From: Brasilonema angustatum HA4187-MV1
GTDB taxonomy: Bacteria > Cyanobacteriota > Cyanobacteriia > Cyanobacteriales > Nostocaceae
DNA: 42,758 nucleotides
NCBI GenBank assembly: GCA_019359695.1
Contig: JAHHGV010000059.1
Span: 1-42,758 of the forward strand
Direction: 5' to 3'
Program-made: the position numbers and the translations under genes
Part shown: positions 25,835 through 34,677 of the stretch, one piece after another
How positions within the stretch are numbered: the first letter of the stretch is position 1
Layout of the letters: every line of letters starts with the position of its first letter
Notes under the pieces: model-generated
Told to the model about the DNA's origin: nothing
Databases searched by the model: none
What the model saw: only the letters and a program-made list of their open reading frames with translations

Positions 25835-27250
25835 CTAGCTTTTAAGTCTTTGCGGTAGGCAGTCCTGTCGAATTAAATCCTGATAAGTTTCACGTCGCAA
25901 AATCAAATTTGCTTCGCCATTCGCTACTATAACAGCTGCCGGTCGGGGCAAGCGGTTGTAGTTAGATGCCATACTGTAATTGTAAGCACCAGTGGCAAGA
26001 ACTACAAGAATATCCCCAGATTCAGTTTTTGGCACTTGGGCATCTTTTATTAGAATATCCCCAGATTCACAGTGTTTGCCAGCTATTGTTACAGTTTCTG
26101 TAAGTGGAGCAGACATTCGGTTAGCAACGACTGCGCGATAGACAGACTGGTATGTGATTGGGCGTGGATTATCAGACATTCCCCCATCAACTGCTACGTA
26201 GGTACGTATTTCTGGAATAACTTTGGATGATCCAATAGAGTATGCTGTTACACAAGCTGTTCCAATCAGTGAACGCCCTGGTTCAGATAATAATTTGGGC
26301 AAAGGCAAATTGTTTGCTTCACTTGCTTGTTGAATAACTTCACAAATCGGTTTCACCCACTCTTCAATGCTAGGTGGATCATCCGATTCTGTATACTTAA
26401 TTCCTAAGCCGCCTCCCACATTTAACTCTTTGATCGATAAACCATATCCAGCAGCTTTATTTAACCACTGCACCATTACCGCAGCTAAATCTTGATGCGG
26501 TTGGCGTTCAAAAATTTGGGAACCTATGTGAGCATGTAATCCTAGACAGTTAACTACAGATTGTTGACTTACAAAAGTAAACAATTCATCTAGTTGATTG
26601 GGATCAAAGCCAAATTTACTATCCAAATGTCCCGTGCGAATATATTCATGTGTATGACATTCAATACCTGGTGTTAATCGCAACATGATGCGGATAGGAG
26701 ATGAGGAAGTGACTTCTCCTCCTTGCTTCGCTATCTCCACCAAAGTACGTAACTCATACCAGTTATCTACTACAATGATACAGCCAGACTCTATGGCAAA
26801 AGTCAGTTCTTGGTGGGATTTATTATTGCCGTGGAAATAAATTTTATCGGGACTGACACCCGCACTCAGGGCTGTATAGAGTTCACCCCCAGAGACGACA
26901 TCTATTCCTAAACCAGCATCGTGTGCGATCGCGCAAACAGAAATACAACTCCACGCCTTGGAAGCATACAGAACCTGAGATTCACCCTTGTAGTAACGCT
27001 TGAAGCTATCTTGATACTGATGGCAAGCTGTTCGCAGGGTTTGCTCATCTAAAATATATAGCGGTGAACCAAATTGTTCCACTAGGGTTGTGACATCACA
27101 ACCGCCAATTTCGAGATGATCATGATTGTTAACTGTGCCTGTTAACGGCAGAAGTTGCTGATTTGGTGAAAGACTTATGTTTTGAGCGTTTGCTTGTGGT
27201 AAATACTGATTACCAGAATGTTGAACCCCAGCAGGGTGTGTCGATACCAT
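25835..27250 (-). CDS. lysA: Diaminopimelate decarboxylase
   Basis: This PLP enzyme decarboxylates meso-diaminopimelate to L-lysine, the last step of the pathway. The 471-residue fold type III protein has the PLP lysine in YASKAW (Lys98), HIGSQ at 241-245, GGGLG at 279-283, EPGR at 323-326 and the intersubunit CESGD at 394-398. The first 45 residues are a poorly conserved extension. The ATG at 27,248-27,250 is the recorded start. lysA, cdaA and uppS follow one another on the minus strand and all bear on wall precursors or their control. rimI starts 91 bp away on the other strand. Confidence 0.96.
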   Translation of the reverse strand: MVSTHPAGVQHSGNQYLPQANAQNISLSPNQQLLPLTGTVNNHDHLEIGGCDVTTLVEQFGSPLYILDEQTLRTACHQYQDSFKRYYKGESQVLYASKAWSCISVCAIAHDAGLGIDVVSGGELYTALSAGVSPDKIYFHGNNKSHQELTFAIESGCIIVVDNWYELRTLVEIAKQGGEVTSSSPIRIMLRLTPGIECHTHEYIRTGHLDSKFGFDPNQLDELFTFVSQQSVVNCLGLHAHIGSQIFERQPHQDLAAVMVQWLNKAAGYGLSIKELNVGGGLGIKYTESDDPPSIEEWVKPICEVIQQASEANNLPLPKLLSEPGRSLIGTACVTAYSIGSSKVIPEIRTYVAVDGGMSDNPRPITYQSVYRAVVANRMSAPLTETVTIAGKHCESGDILIKDAQVPKTESGDILVVLATGAYNYSMASNYNRLPRPAAVIVANGEANLILRRETYQDLIRQDCLPQRLKS

Positions 27251-27341
27251 AACTATAACAGTTGTCCTTCTCTAAAATTATAGGCGTGACAAATTCCTCC
27301 GCTTCCCAGTTTACAAAGGCGTTGTACTTTTACGAATAAGT

Positions 27342-28067
27342 GTGAGCAAATTAGAATTAGAAATCAAACACCTGACTGAAGCAGATTTGAGTGCAGTGCT
27401 GGAATTAGACCAAATCTGCTTCGGTGGTTTATGGACTCTCGAAGGCTACCAACGCGAGTTAGATAGCCCTAACAGTGATTTACTCGGTTTGTTCTCCGGT
27501 GTCTCTGTTGTAACAGAAGCCCACGAGAAGGGAGCAAGGAGAGAAGACTCCACAAATGAATATACTCCCATGAATGATCAGGGGAATTGGGGTTGTTCCA
27601 CAAATGAATTTGGGGGCACCACTGACAGCAGGAGTACAGAAGAACTTCTAGTTTTCAAAAATTCTTCTTTCTCCCTTACTCCCTGCCCCCTGTCCCCTGC
27701 CTCTTCTGTCAGGCTACTGGGGATAAGTTGTTTTTGGTCAATTTTAGATGAAGCTCACATCACTATCTTGGCGGTTCATCCTCAATACCACCGTCAAGGC
27801 TTTGGACAGGTTCTTTTGTATTCTGTGCTCAAGAGCGCTTGCAAACGCGGTTTGGAGCGAGCGACCCTTGAAGTGCGAGCTTCTAACTCAGCAGCTATTT
27901 CCTTATATCAAAAATTTGGCTTTAAAATAGCTGGTCGGCGGCGGCGCTATTACAATGATGAAGATGCGCTGGTATTTTGGCTTGGAAATTTGCAACAGCC
28001 ACAATTTCAGAAAACTTTACACGACTGGAATACAATCATTAACGATCGCTTGACAAAGGCGTCTTAA
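27342..28067 (+). CDS. rimI: Ribosomal-protein-alanine N-acetyltransferase RimI with an in-frame insertion
   Basis: The GNAT core is split. Residues 1-52 match the N-terminus of RimI (LTEADLSAVLELDQICF), and residues 126-241 hold the rest, with the acetyl-CoA loop HPQYHRQGFG at 146-155 and ALEVRASNSAA-like text. Between them about 73 residues (nucleotides 27,498-27,717) are low complexity and do not belong to the fold. Their DNA contains the CT-rich repeat at 27,661-27,707. RimI in other cyanobacteria is about 160-190 residues, as I recall, so this copy is expanded. The frame is kept, so the protein may still work if the insert falls in a surface loop. It starts at GTG 27342. Confidence 0.85.
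   Translation: MSKLELEIKHLTEADLSAVLELDQICFGGLWTLEGYQRELDSPNSDLLGLFSGVSVVTEAHEKGARREDSTNEYTPMNDQGNWGCSTNEFGGTTDSRSTEELLVFKNSSFSLTPCPLSPASSVRLLGISCFWSILDEAHITILAVHPQYHRQGFGQVLLYSVLKSACKRGLERATLEVRASNSAAISLYQKFGFKIAGRRRRYYNDEDALVFWLGNLQQPQFQKTLHDWNTIINDRLTKAS
27498..27717 (+). repeat. Repeat-like insertion inside rimI
   Basis: About 220 bp of in-frame DNA that codes for a GNAT-unrelated segment. Its 3' part is a CT-rich run (ccctgccccctgtcccctgc) of the same type seen between genes elsewhere in the window. Two copies of a TCCACAAATGAAT motif (27,549 and 27,598) suggest local duplication. Confidence 0.65.
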
Positions 28068-28469
28068 TCATAAATTAGTCATCATCCGTTTCTTACATGG
28101 CTTGTTTGATGAAATTTTCTGTCTTATTTCTAATTTATCTATAAGAAATTCTCATAAAGTTCCAAAAAAGCTTGAGATGAGATTGAGAATATGATATTAG
28201 GTGTTATTTGGGATTGAATAAAAAACTTTTCAATCCAGCCACTAAGTGTCCGTGGTCAAGCCTGAAAAGGTAAACAAGATTACGCTCCTCAGCACACTGA
28301 CCGTAGAAAAGTAAAGAAAATTAAATAAAAGTCATGAAAAATTAGCAATTGCCCCACCAACCTGGGTCAAGTCATGTCGGATGTCTATTTGTTTATACAA
28401 GCATCCGCAATCTTAGCCTGTGCTAAAATCAGCGTACCGGCACGACGCAGGTGATGGGATGAATGCCAT
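28068..28469. other. 402-bp gap upstream of clpC
   Basis: No reading frame of note. The sequence is AT-rich to 28,230, then mixed. A GCTAAAAT just before 28,430 could be a -10 box but no fitting -35 is seen. A weak ATTTCT/AGAAAT arm pair lies at 28,126-28,149. The gap probably contains the clpC promoter and leader. Confidence 0.4.
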
Positions 28470-30938
28470 ATGTTTGAACGCTTCACAGAAAAAGCCATAA
28501 AGGTAATTATGCTAGCCCAAGAAGAAGCTCGCCGTCTTGGGCATAATTTCGTAGGTACCGAGCAGATCCTCTTGGGTCTGATTGGAGAAGGTACCGGAGT
28601 TGCGGCTAAGGTACTGAAGTCTATGGGTGTCAATCTCAAAGACGCTCGGATTGAAGTAGAAAAAATCATAGGTCGAGGCTCTGGCTTTGTCGCTGTGGAA
28701 ATTCCGTTTACGCCACGGGCAAAGCGGGTTCTGGAACTATCCTTGGAAGAAGCGCGCCAATTAGGGCATAACTACATTGGCACCGAGCATCTGCTATTGG
28801 GCTTAATCCGAGAAGGGGAAGGTGTAGCAGCCAGAGTCCTAGAAAACCTAGGAGTTGATCTTTCTAAGGTCAGAACCCAAGTGATCCGAATGCTGGGAGA
28901 AACAGCTGAGGTAAGCGCTGGTGGTCAACCACGTGGAAACAAAACCCCAACATTGGACGAGTTTGGCTCAAATCTGACCCAAATGGCAGCAGACGGCAAA
29001 CTCGATCCTGTAGTAGGACGCGCCAAAGAAATTGAACGCGTGATCCAGATTTTGGGTCGCCGGACAAAAAATAATCCTGTCCTGATTGGGGAACCAGGGG
29101 TAGGTAAAACCGCGATCGCCGAAGGCTTAGCACAACGCATTGCTAATAAAGATGTCCCTGACATCTTGGAAGACAAGCGTGTGGTAACCCTGGATATCGG
29201 TTTACTTGTCGCCGGAACCAAGTACCGGGGTGAATTTGAAGAGCGCCTGAAGAAAATCATGGATGAAATTCGTCAGGCAGGTAATGTCGTCCTCGTGATT
29301 GACGAAGTCCACACCTTAATTGGTGCAGGTGCGGCAGAAGGCGCAATCGATGCAGCAAATATCCTCAAACCCGCCTTGGCGCGAGGTGAATTGCAGTGCA
29401 TCGGAGCCACAACTCTAGATGAATACCGCAAACACATCGAGCGGGATGCAGCCCTAGAGCGTCGCTTCCAGCCAGTGATGGTGGGTGAACCGTCAGTAGA
29501 CGAAACGATTGAGATTCTCTATGGACTGCGCGAACGCTACGAACAGCACCACAAGCTGAAAATCTCCGATGAAGCTTTGCTTGCAGCGGCGAAGTTATCT
29601 GATAGATATATCAGTGACCGTTACCTTCCAGATAAAGCAATCGACTTGATTGACGAAGCCGGAAGTCGGGTTCGCTTGATTAACTCGCAATTACCCCCTG
29701 CAGCTAAAGAATTGGACAAAGAACTGCGTCAGATTTTGAAAGAAAAAGACGATGCAGTTCGCGCTCAAGACTTTGATAGAGCTGGGGAGTTGCGCGATCG
29801 CGAGATGGAAATCAAAGCCGAAATTCGCGCTATTGCTCAAAGCAAGACGAATTCTACCCGCACTGAAGGTGACGAACCTGTCGTTACGGAAGAAGACATT
29901 GCTCACATTGTCGCTTCCTGGACTGGAGTTCCGGTGAACAAACTCACCGAATCTGAATCCGAGAAGCTGCTCCACATGGAAGACACCCTGCATCAACGCT
30001 TGATTGGTCAAGAAGATGCTGTCAAAGCAGTTTCACGTGCAATTCGTCGCGCTCGTGTCGGTTTGAAGAATCCCAATCGACCCATTGCTAGCTTCATTTT
30101 CTCTGGTCCAACAGGTGTAGGTAAAACCGAGTTAGCAAAAGCTTTGGCTTCTTACTTCTTCGGTTCCGAAGAAGCGATGATTCGCCTAGATATGTCGGAA
30201 TACATGGAGCGCCATACCGTCAGCAAGCTGATTGGTTCGCCTCCTGGTTATGTCGGATATAACGAAGGCGGTCAACTGACCGAAGCCGTGCGCCGTCGTC
30301 CTTACACTGTCGTGCTATTCGACGAAATCGAAAAAGCACACCCTGACGTCTTTAATATGCTATTGCAAATTTTAGAAGACGGTCGCTTAACCGATGCAAA
30401 AGGTCGCACTGTAGACTTCAAGAACACCTTACTGATTTTGACTTCCAACATCGGTTCCAAGGTGATCGAGAAGAGTGGTAGCGGCTTCGGCTTTGATGTC
30501 GCTGAAAACCAAACAGAAGCGCAGTACAACCGGATTAAATCCTTGGTTAACGAAGAACTCAAGCAATACTTCCGTCCTGAGTTCCTCAACCGACTGGATG
30601 AAATCATCGTCTTCCGTCAATTGAGCAAAGAAGAAGTATCTCAAATCGCTACTATCATGCTCAAGGAAGTGTTTGGTCGCCTGACAGAAAAAGGCATCAC
30701 ACTGGAAGTTACCGATAGATTCAACAACCGTCTGATCGAAGAAGGCTATAGCCCCAGCTACGGCGCAAGACCATTACGTCGGGCAATTATGCGGCTGTTA
30801 GAAGATAGCCTTGCCGAAGAGATTCTGTCTGGTCGCATTAAAGATGGTGATACAGCCATTGTTGATGTCGATGACACTGGTAATGTGGTTGTCAGAGCTG
30901 AACAGCGCCGGGAATTGTTGACCCCTGTCGTTGAATAG
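28470..30938 (+). CDS. clpC: ATP-dependent Clp protease ATP-binding subunit ClpC
   Basis: This 822-residue HSP100 unfoldase threads proteins into ClpP and is an essential chloroplast and cyanobacterial chaperone. Order of domains: two N-terminal Clp repeats (about 1-145), first AAA+ domain with Walker A GEPGVGKT near 207-214, a UVR-type coiled middle region near 420-450, and second AAA+ domain with GPTGVGKT near 546-553. A GFGF loop in the 669-675 region is likely to dock ClpP. The lengths match ClpC, not ClpB, which has a longer middle domain. A strong terminator follows 42 bp after the stop, so it is monocistronic at the 3' end. Confidence 0.97.
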   Translation: MFERFTEKAIKVIMLAQEEARRLGHNFVGTEQILLGLIGEGTGVAAKVLKSMGVNLKDARIEVEKIIGRGSGFVAVEIPFTPRAKRVLELSLEEARQLGHNYIGTEHLLLGLIREGEGVAARVLENLGVDLSKVRTQVIRMLGETAEVSAGGQPRGNKTPTLDEFGSNLTQMAADGKLDPVVGRAKEIERVIQILGRRTKNNPVLIGEPGVGKTAIAEGLAQRIANKDVPDILEDKRVVTLDIGLLVAGTKYRGEFEERLKKIMDEIRQAGNVVLVIDEVHTLIGAGAAEGAIDAANILKPALARGELQCIGATTLDEYRKHIERDAALERRFQPVMVGEPSVDETIEILYGLRERYEQHHKLKISDEALLAAAKLSDRYISDRYLPDKAIDLIDEAGSRVRLINSQLPPAAKELDKELRQILKEKDDAVRAQDFDRAGELRDREMEIKAEIRAIAQSKTNSTRTEGDEPVVTEEDIAHIVASWTGVPVNKLTESESEKLLHMEDTLHQRLIGQEDAVKAVSRAIRRARVGLKNPNRPIASFIFSGPTGVGKTELAKALASYFFGSEEAMIRLDMSEYMERHTVSKLIGSPPGYVGYNEGGQLTEAVRRRPYTVVLFDEIEKAHPDVFNMLLQILEDGRLTDAKGRTVDFKNTLLILTSNIGSKVIEKSGSGFGFDVAENQTEAQYNRIKSLVNEELKQYFRPEFLNRLDEIIVFRQLSKEEVSQIATIMLKEVFGRLTEKGITLEVTDRFNNRLIEEGYSPSYGARPLRRAIMRLLEDSLAEEILSGRIKDGDTAIVDVDDTGNVVVRAEQRRELLTPVVE

Positions 30939-30980
30939 AAACAAAGAAGACTTAATATTTCTTTATTCTTCTGATAAAAC

Positions 30981-31016
30981 AAAGGTAGAGCATCCAACCG
31001 CTCTACCTTTTTTTTG
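30981..31016 (+). terminator. Rho-independent terminator of clpC
   Basis: AAAGGTAGAGC (30,981-30,991) and GCTCTACCTTT (31,000-31,010) form a perfect 11-bp stem around an 8-nt loop, followed by a run of T up to 31,015. This is a textbook intrinsic terminator. Confidence 0.93.
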
Positions 31017-31116
31017 TATTTCATCATTTGATTAGTTGAATTTATAAATTGGAATAAAAATAATATTTGATTCTATCAATGAATTTATTTAAAGTGAAAA
31101 CATCAAGTACTTTAGT

Positions 31117-31142
31117 GGCGGCTTCATAGAAGTAAAGCCGCC
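31117..31142 (+). promoter_or_regulatory. Hairpin just before the pentapeptide-repeat gene
   Basis: GGCGGCTT (31,117-31,124) and AAGCCGCC (31,135-31,142) pair perfectly and end 8 bp before the GTG at 31,151. The position covers the expected ribosome binding site, so it could control translation. It may also be a dispersed repeat. Confidence 0.4.
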
Positions 31143-31150
31143 GAAGTCTA

Positions 31151-31660
31151 GTGAAAAAATCAAACTCAAAAAAATTAACTAACTGCCTCGTAACCACAGT
31201 ATTTTTAGTTCTTGTAGTCGCATTTTCTCTGCTTAACCAGCCCAATGCGAGTGCTCAATCACAAACACCATCTATAACCACGCAATCTACACCTGCTCCC
31301 ATAACATCAGTAGCCGCAAATGTTAGGCATTTACTACAAACCAACGAATGCGTAGGGTGCAACCTTATTGGAGCAAAGCTCAAAGATACAAACCTGCAAG
31401 CTGCAAACTTAGAGAATGCGAACTTGCAAGGTGCTGATTTAGAAAGAGCAAACTTACAGGGAACTAACCTGGCTGGTGCTAACCTGCAAGGAGCTGATTT
31501 AGGTAAGACAAATATAATAGGAGCAAACTTAGAGAGAGCAAACCTCTTTGATGCGGACTTAGAGAAAGCAAATCTCACAGATGCAAATATAGTAGGGGCA
31601 AACCTACAAGGGGCTGATTTGGAAGACTCAATAAGACCCCAAGGATTCACCATTCAGTAA
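31151..31660 (+). CDS. Secreted pentapeptide-repeat protein
   Basis: The 169-residue protein has a Lys-rich start, a hydrophobic core (about 14-29) and a likely signal-peptide cleavage after NASA (residue 35), so it is exported. A Thr/Ser/Pro-rich linker follows. The repeat region (about 70-160) has the A(D/N)Lxx five-residue pattern that folds into a right-handed quadrilateral beta-helix. It begins with the NECVGCNLIGA motif common at the entry of cyanobacterial pentapeptide proteins. Function is unknown for most members. Start is GTG 31151. Confidence 0.88.
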   Translation: MKKSNSKKLTNCLVTTVFLVLVVAFSLLNQPNASAQSQTPSITTQSTPAPITSVAANVRHLLQTNECVGCNLIGAKLKDTNLQAANLENANLQGADLERANLQGTNLAGANLQGADLGKTNIIGANLERANLFDADLEKANLTDANIVGANLQGADLEDSIRPQGFTIQ

Positions 31661-31709
31661 TTAAGTGTTTTTGCGCGAAATAAAGGCTAATTCAATATTT
31701 TTCCCATTG

Positions 31710-31745
31710 ACTCCAACTGATTGCTCGTGTCAGTTGGGGTTTTTG
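31710..31745 (+). terminator. Rho-independent terminator after the pentapeptide gene
   Basis: CCAACTGA (31,713-31,720) pairs with TCAGTTGG (31,730-31,737), with one more wobble-extended turn on each side, and GGTTTTTG follows. It serves the + strand gene. Confidence 0.8.
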
Positions 31746-31852
31746 TTGGTAAAGAAGCTATAGAAGCTGTAGGAGCTAAAACGAACACGAGTAGGTGAAG
31801 GAAGTCCTGTTTTTTTCAGAATTTCACTTGCTCACAGCTTAATAGCCAATAT

Positions 31853-32929
31853 CTACTCGTCTATCTGCCAAAAGTCTTTGGTCACATTTTCATCCAAAAT
31901 CTTCTTTGGTCGGAGAATCACAATAATTTTCCCAAGTATGGGAATTTCCGGTGCTGTTTCAAACCACTGGAAATCTAATTCACCAGAATTATCAACCACG
32001 AAGTAACTGTTAGAGTCCCACTCTCGCTCTTGCCGATCTACAACAACTAACACTTGTGAATGACTTTGTGTTTGGTTGGGAAAGCGATCGCTCTTGCACA
32101 AAATCACCACTGGATCTTCTGCACTCAACAAAATCTGCCAACCTGGTAACGGTACCCAAGCTTGCTCTCCAGCAAACTTGACTATACCAAATGGTTCTAT
32201 ACCTTCTACTATGGGTACTGCTTTCAATTCTTGTGGTGTTAATGGCAACTCACCCACAACTGGTATTATACGCGGTAATTCTTCCTCTGAATCCAGGCGA
32301 TAAAAGGGCAACAAGGGAGCGGGACGTTTGGGGACTACCGTAAAATCTGTTAATAATTGTTCGATTTGTTTCCTTGCTGTTTGTGAGTGAGCAAAACGCA
32401 AACCTTTTGCTATGAGTCGGGAGCGTTCTTGTAAGTCTGAGTTTTGGCGGGCGAGTTTCCAAGAATGATATGCGACTGCATCTCCCGGATGACTTTCAAA
32501 CCCCTCTGGTAGGGTACCAAAGCGAGAGAAATCCTTCACTGCTTTGGCGACTTCCCGCGCCTCATCAATGTCAAGTTTGTGCTGGAAGGTGAGTTCTGCA
32601 GCTGCTGCGCGTTCTTCTTGAGTGAGTAGGCGTAGTTCGTACAAAACATCACTACCTCGTGTTGAGTAATGCGATCGCGCTGCTTGGGATGCACCAACCT
32701 TTTCTATGGAATTGTACACTTGAGCGCCAACAACGACTTGATTTTGTTGTATCGGCTCAAATCCAGTTCCTTCAAAGATGGCTTGGGGATCATAACCAAG
32801 TTTTTGCAGTTGGGCGATCGCAATTCCCCATTCCACCCAGGTGCCTTGCTTTTGTCTGAGCTTTCGCACCAATTCTTGTGCGATTTCACTATTATCCGAA
32901 TTTTGAGTATTGGGTGGTAGGTCAGTCAT
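31853..32929 (-). CDS. raf1: Rubisco accumulation factor 1
   Basis: Raf1 is a chaperone that holds folded Rubisco large subunits as dimers and helps them form octamers. From the ATG at 32,927-32,929 the protein has 358 residues, the usual cyanobacterial length. It shows the N-terminal helical part starting near NSEIAQELVRKLRQKQGTWVEWG, a YELR-type region, and the C-terminal beta domain (about 210-350) with IIPVVGELPLTPQELKAVP and GWQILLSAEDPVVILCK. An in-frame ATG at 32,983 would add 18 residues that lack the family pattern. A GGAAAA box lies 7-12 bp upstream of the chosen start. Rubisco genes are not in the window. Confidence 0.92.
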   Translation of the reverse strand: MTDLPPNTQNSDNSEIAQELVRKLRQKQGTWVEWGIAIAQLQKLGYDPQAIFEGTGFEPIQQNQVVVGAQVYNSIEKVGASQAARSHYSTRGSDVLYELRLLTQEERAAAAELTFQHKLDIDEAREVAKAVKDFSRFGTLPEGFESHPGDAVAYHSWKLARQNSDLQERSRLIAKGLRFAHSQTARKQIEQLLTDFTVVPKRPAPLLPFYRLDSEEELPRIIPVVGELPLTPQELKAVPIVEGIEPFGIVKFAGEQAWVPLPGWQILLSAEDPVVILCKSDRFPNQTQSHSQVLVVVDRQEREWDSNSYFVVDNSGELDFQWFETAPEIPILGKIIVILRPKKILDENVTKDFWQIDE

Positions 32930-33385
32930 GATGATTTTCCGGGAGTGTGGAAACCGTGCGTCAAAAGACCACGGAGGAAACACGGTACTCGCTTCGCTCT
33001 CTACGGCTTCAAGGGAGAGCAGTTCATTGCTTGTTGCATTTTACCAAAAACGGCGATTTTAATCGCCTCCGTCCTCATACGCTCAACCGATGTTTCTTTA
33101 TCTTTCCTATAGCTGAGTACTTCTATCGATTCAGCAAGTGAAGTTTTACAATCTTATTGCTTACATCTTATTGCCAATTATTTTTTGTTTTTTGAATTAC
33201 GTTTTTACACTGACAAATCAAAATTAGTCGCCTAATTTTTTTCGTATAAATAAGTAAAAAAGATTTAGATAGTCAATTTCTTCACAAATAATCCGGGTAT
33301 CTACTGCTTCTGCTTGTATGATGTTTCCAAGCGAAGCTGGTATGAAATATAACAAAAGTGTCCGAGAAGGATTTAAAAAGTTTTT
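32930..33385. other. 456-bp divergent gap between raf1 and the REC-GAF gene
   Basis: No supported gene is present. A hairpin GGCGATT/AATCGCC lies at 33,052-33,058 and 33,061-33,067, next to repeat-like text (tcgcttcgctctctacggc) near 32,987-33,005. The half nearest the REC-GAF gene is AT-rich and includes a GAGAAGG at 33,363-33,369. Promoters for both genes should lie here but no convincing boxes were found. Confidence 0.45.
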
Positions 33386-34396
33386 ATGGATAATCAAACT
33401 CCTGAACTGGATAAGATTCGCCATCCATTACTGACTATAGAAAAACCAAAAAAGCAAAAAATTTTGGTAGTTGATGACGAACAAGATAATCTCGATTTAC
33501 TTTACCGCACCTTCCGCCGCGATTTTCATGTCTTGAAAGCAGACAGTGGTATGAAGGCTCTGCAAATCTTAGCAACTGAAGGGGAAGTAGCTGTAATTAT
33601 ATCCGATCAACGAATGCCCCAAATGAAGGGAACTGAGTTTCTAAGTAAAACTGTGCCTCAGTTTCCAGATACCCTAAGAATTATCCTTACAGGTTTTACT
33701 GATGTTCAAGACTTAGTAGAGGCGATTAATACAGGACAGGTTTATAAGTTTATCACCAAGCCTTGGGATCCAGGGCAATTGAAGGCAGTTGTCCAACAAG
33801 CAGCCCAAACTTACGATTTGCTCAAGCAACGTACAGAAGAATTGCAACGTGCTCATGCTCAAATAGCACTACTTAGTGTTTTAGTGCAGGTTACTCAAGA
33901 ATATACTTGTTTGGAAACAACTCTCAACTCCATCGCTAAGGCATTTGGTGAAAATTTTGCAACTCATAACTGTATATTGCAGTTAGTAGAGGATAATGCC
34001 CTGGTTGCAAATCAAGGAACTTACAGTACGACAGGTAAAGTGAAAAACTGGCTCGCTCAAGATCCACTCACAATTGAGGCGATAAGCCCAAGGCTTGATG
34101 CACAGCGTATCATCACTCACGAAATACAAGTCTCGCTCAATGTACTTAATGACCAAAAGTTACTTAGTGTTGCTCACTACTCAGATAACAAAGTTCAAGC
34201 ACATCTGGTTATTCCGATAACCTATCGCCAAGAAGTATTGGCGGTGTTATCACTACAGTGGCAACAACCCCAGACTTTGAGCGAAAATGAACTTAAATTT
34301 CTTGATTTGTCTGCTGAAGTGATAGCGATCGCCCTACGCGCAGTGTCTGCTCATGATGAAGCTCCAGCAGGAAGCGCTACCATTGGCTATGAATGA
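33386..34396 (+). CDS. Response regulator with REC and GAF domains
   Basis: The 336-residue protein has a receiver domain (about 25-140). The acidic pair Asp30-Asp31, the phosphoacceptor Asp74 in ISDQRMPQMKG, Thr102 and Lys125 in ITKPWD are all in place. A helical linker (about 140-165) leads to a GAF-like domain (about 165-325). No DNA-binding, GGDEF, HD-GYP or kinase output is seen. It may act by protein contact or by ligand sensing in the GAF domain, which lacks a visible chromophore cysteine motif. No cognate kinase lies nearby. Start is ATG 33386. Confidence 0.87.
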   Translation: MDNQTPELDKIRHPLLTIEKPKKQKILVVDDEQDNLDLLYRTFRRDFHVLKADSGMKALQILATEGEVAVIISDQRMPQMKGTEFLSKTVPQFPDTLRIILTGFTDVQDLVEAINTGQVYKFITKPWDPGQLKAVVQQAAQTYDLLKQRTEELQRAHAQIALLSVLVQVTQEYTCLETTLNSIAKAFGENFATHNCILQLVEDNALVANQGTYSTTGKVKNWLAQDPLTIEAISPRLDAQRIITHEIQVSLNVLNDQKLLSVAHYSDNKVQAHLVIPITYRQEVLAVLSLQWQQPQTLSENELKFLDLSAEVIAIALRAVSAHDEAPAGSATIGYE

Positions 34397-34590
34397 CGCA
34401 AAGTCGCGATGAAACAACAAAATAAACACTAATCCAAATTCAAGTTTACAGGAAATTTATAGAGATAGCTCCAAAAAGTTCGTTTTGCAGCAGCAACACA
34501 TTACCCTGTTGCAAACGATATGATGGGAATGCTAGTAATAACGAAAGCTTAGTTGTTAATGATTAGTTATTAGTACTTTGCTTCTAATGC

Positions 34591-34677
34591 TAATGACTAA
34601 TGACTAATGAACGCCACTTGCTACAACGGAGGCAACCTCCGCAACGCAGTGGCTCCTAATAACTAATGACTAATGAC
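34591..34677. repeat. TAATGAC heptamer array carrying a hairpin element
   Basis: TAATGAC units occur at 34,591-34,604 and again at 34,664-34,677. Between them lies a short hairpin element. The ATG of the next gene (34,673) is inside the last TAATGAC unit. Confidence 0.75.
34613..34653. repeat. Palindromic interspersed element, short copy
   Basis: GCCACT (34,613-34,618) pairs with AGTGGC (34,648-34,653), and inside it CGGAGG (34,627-34,632) pairs with CCTCCG (34,636-34,641), giving a near-cruciform hairpin of 41 bp. Its ends and right flank (gtggctcctaataacta) match the element at 25,592-25,828. Confidence 0.75.

Noticed and set aside
28280-28310. GCTCCTCAGCACAC text similar to the Yfr1 RNA core
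   Set aside because: The Yfr1 core is ACTCCTCACAC; here two bases are inserted and no flanking stem-loops or terminator are seen.
28385-30644. Several minus-strand frames antisense to clpC
   Set aside because: They lie wholly in the clpC coding frame, lack family similarity, and have no ribosome binding sites. They are shadows produced by the codon bias of a conserved gene.
31255-31653. A 132-residue minus-strand frame rich in FAPCR and FALSKSA repeats
   Set aside because: It is the exact antisense of the pentapeptide repeats, so its periodicity is inherited from that gene.
32965-32985. GGAAACA motif as in Yfr2-type small RNAs
   Set aside because: Only a single copy without the double-loop structure or terminator was found.
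34591-34677. CRISPR-like array from repeated TAATGAC units
   Set aside because: The units are 7 bp, directly tandem and without spacers. They are short tandem repeats.
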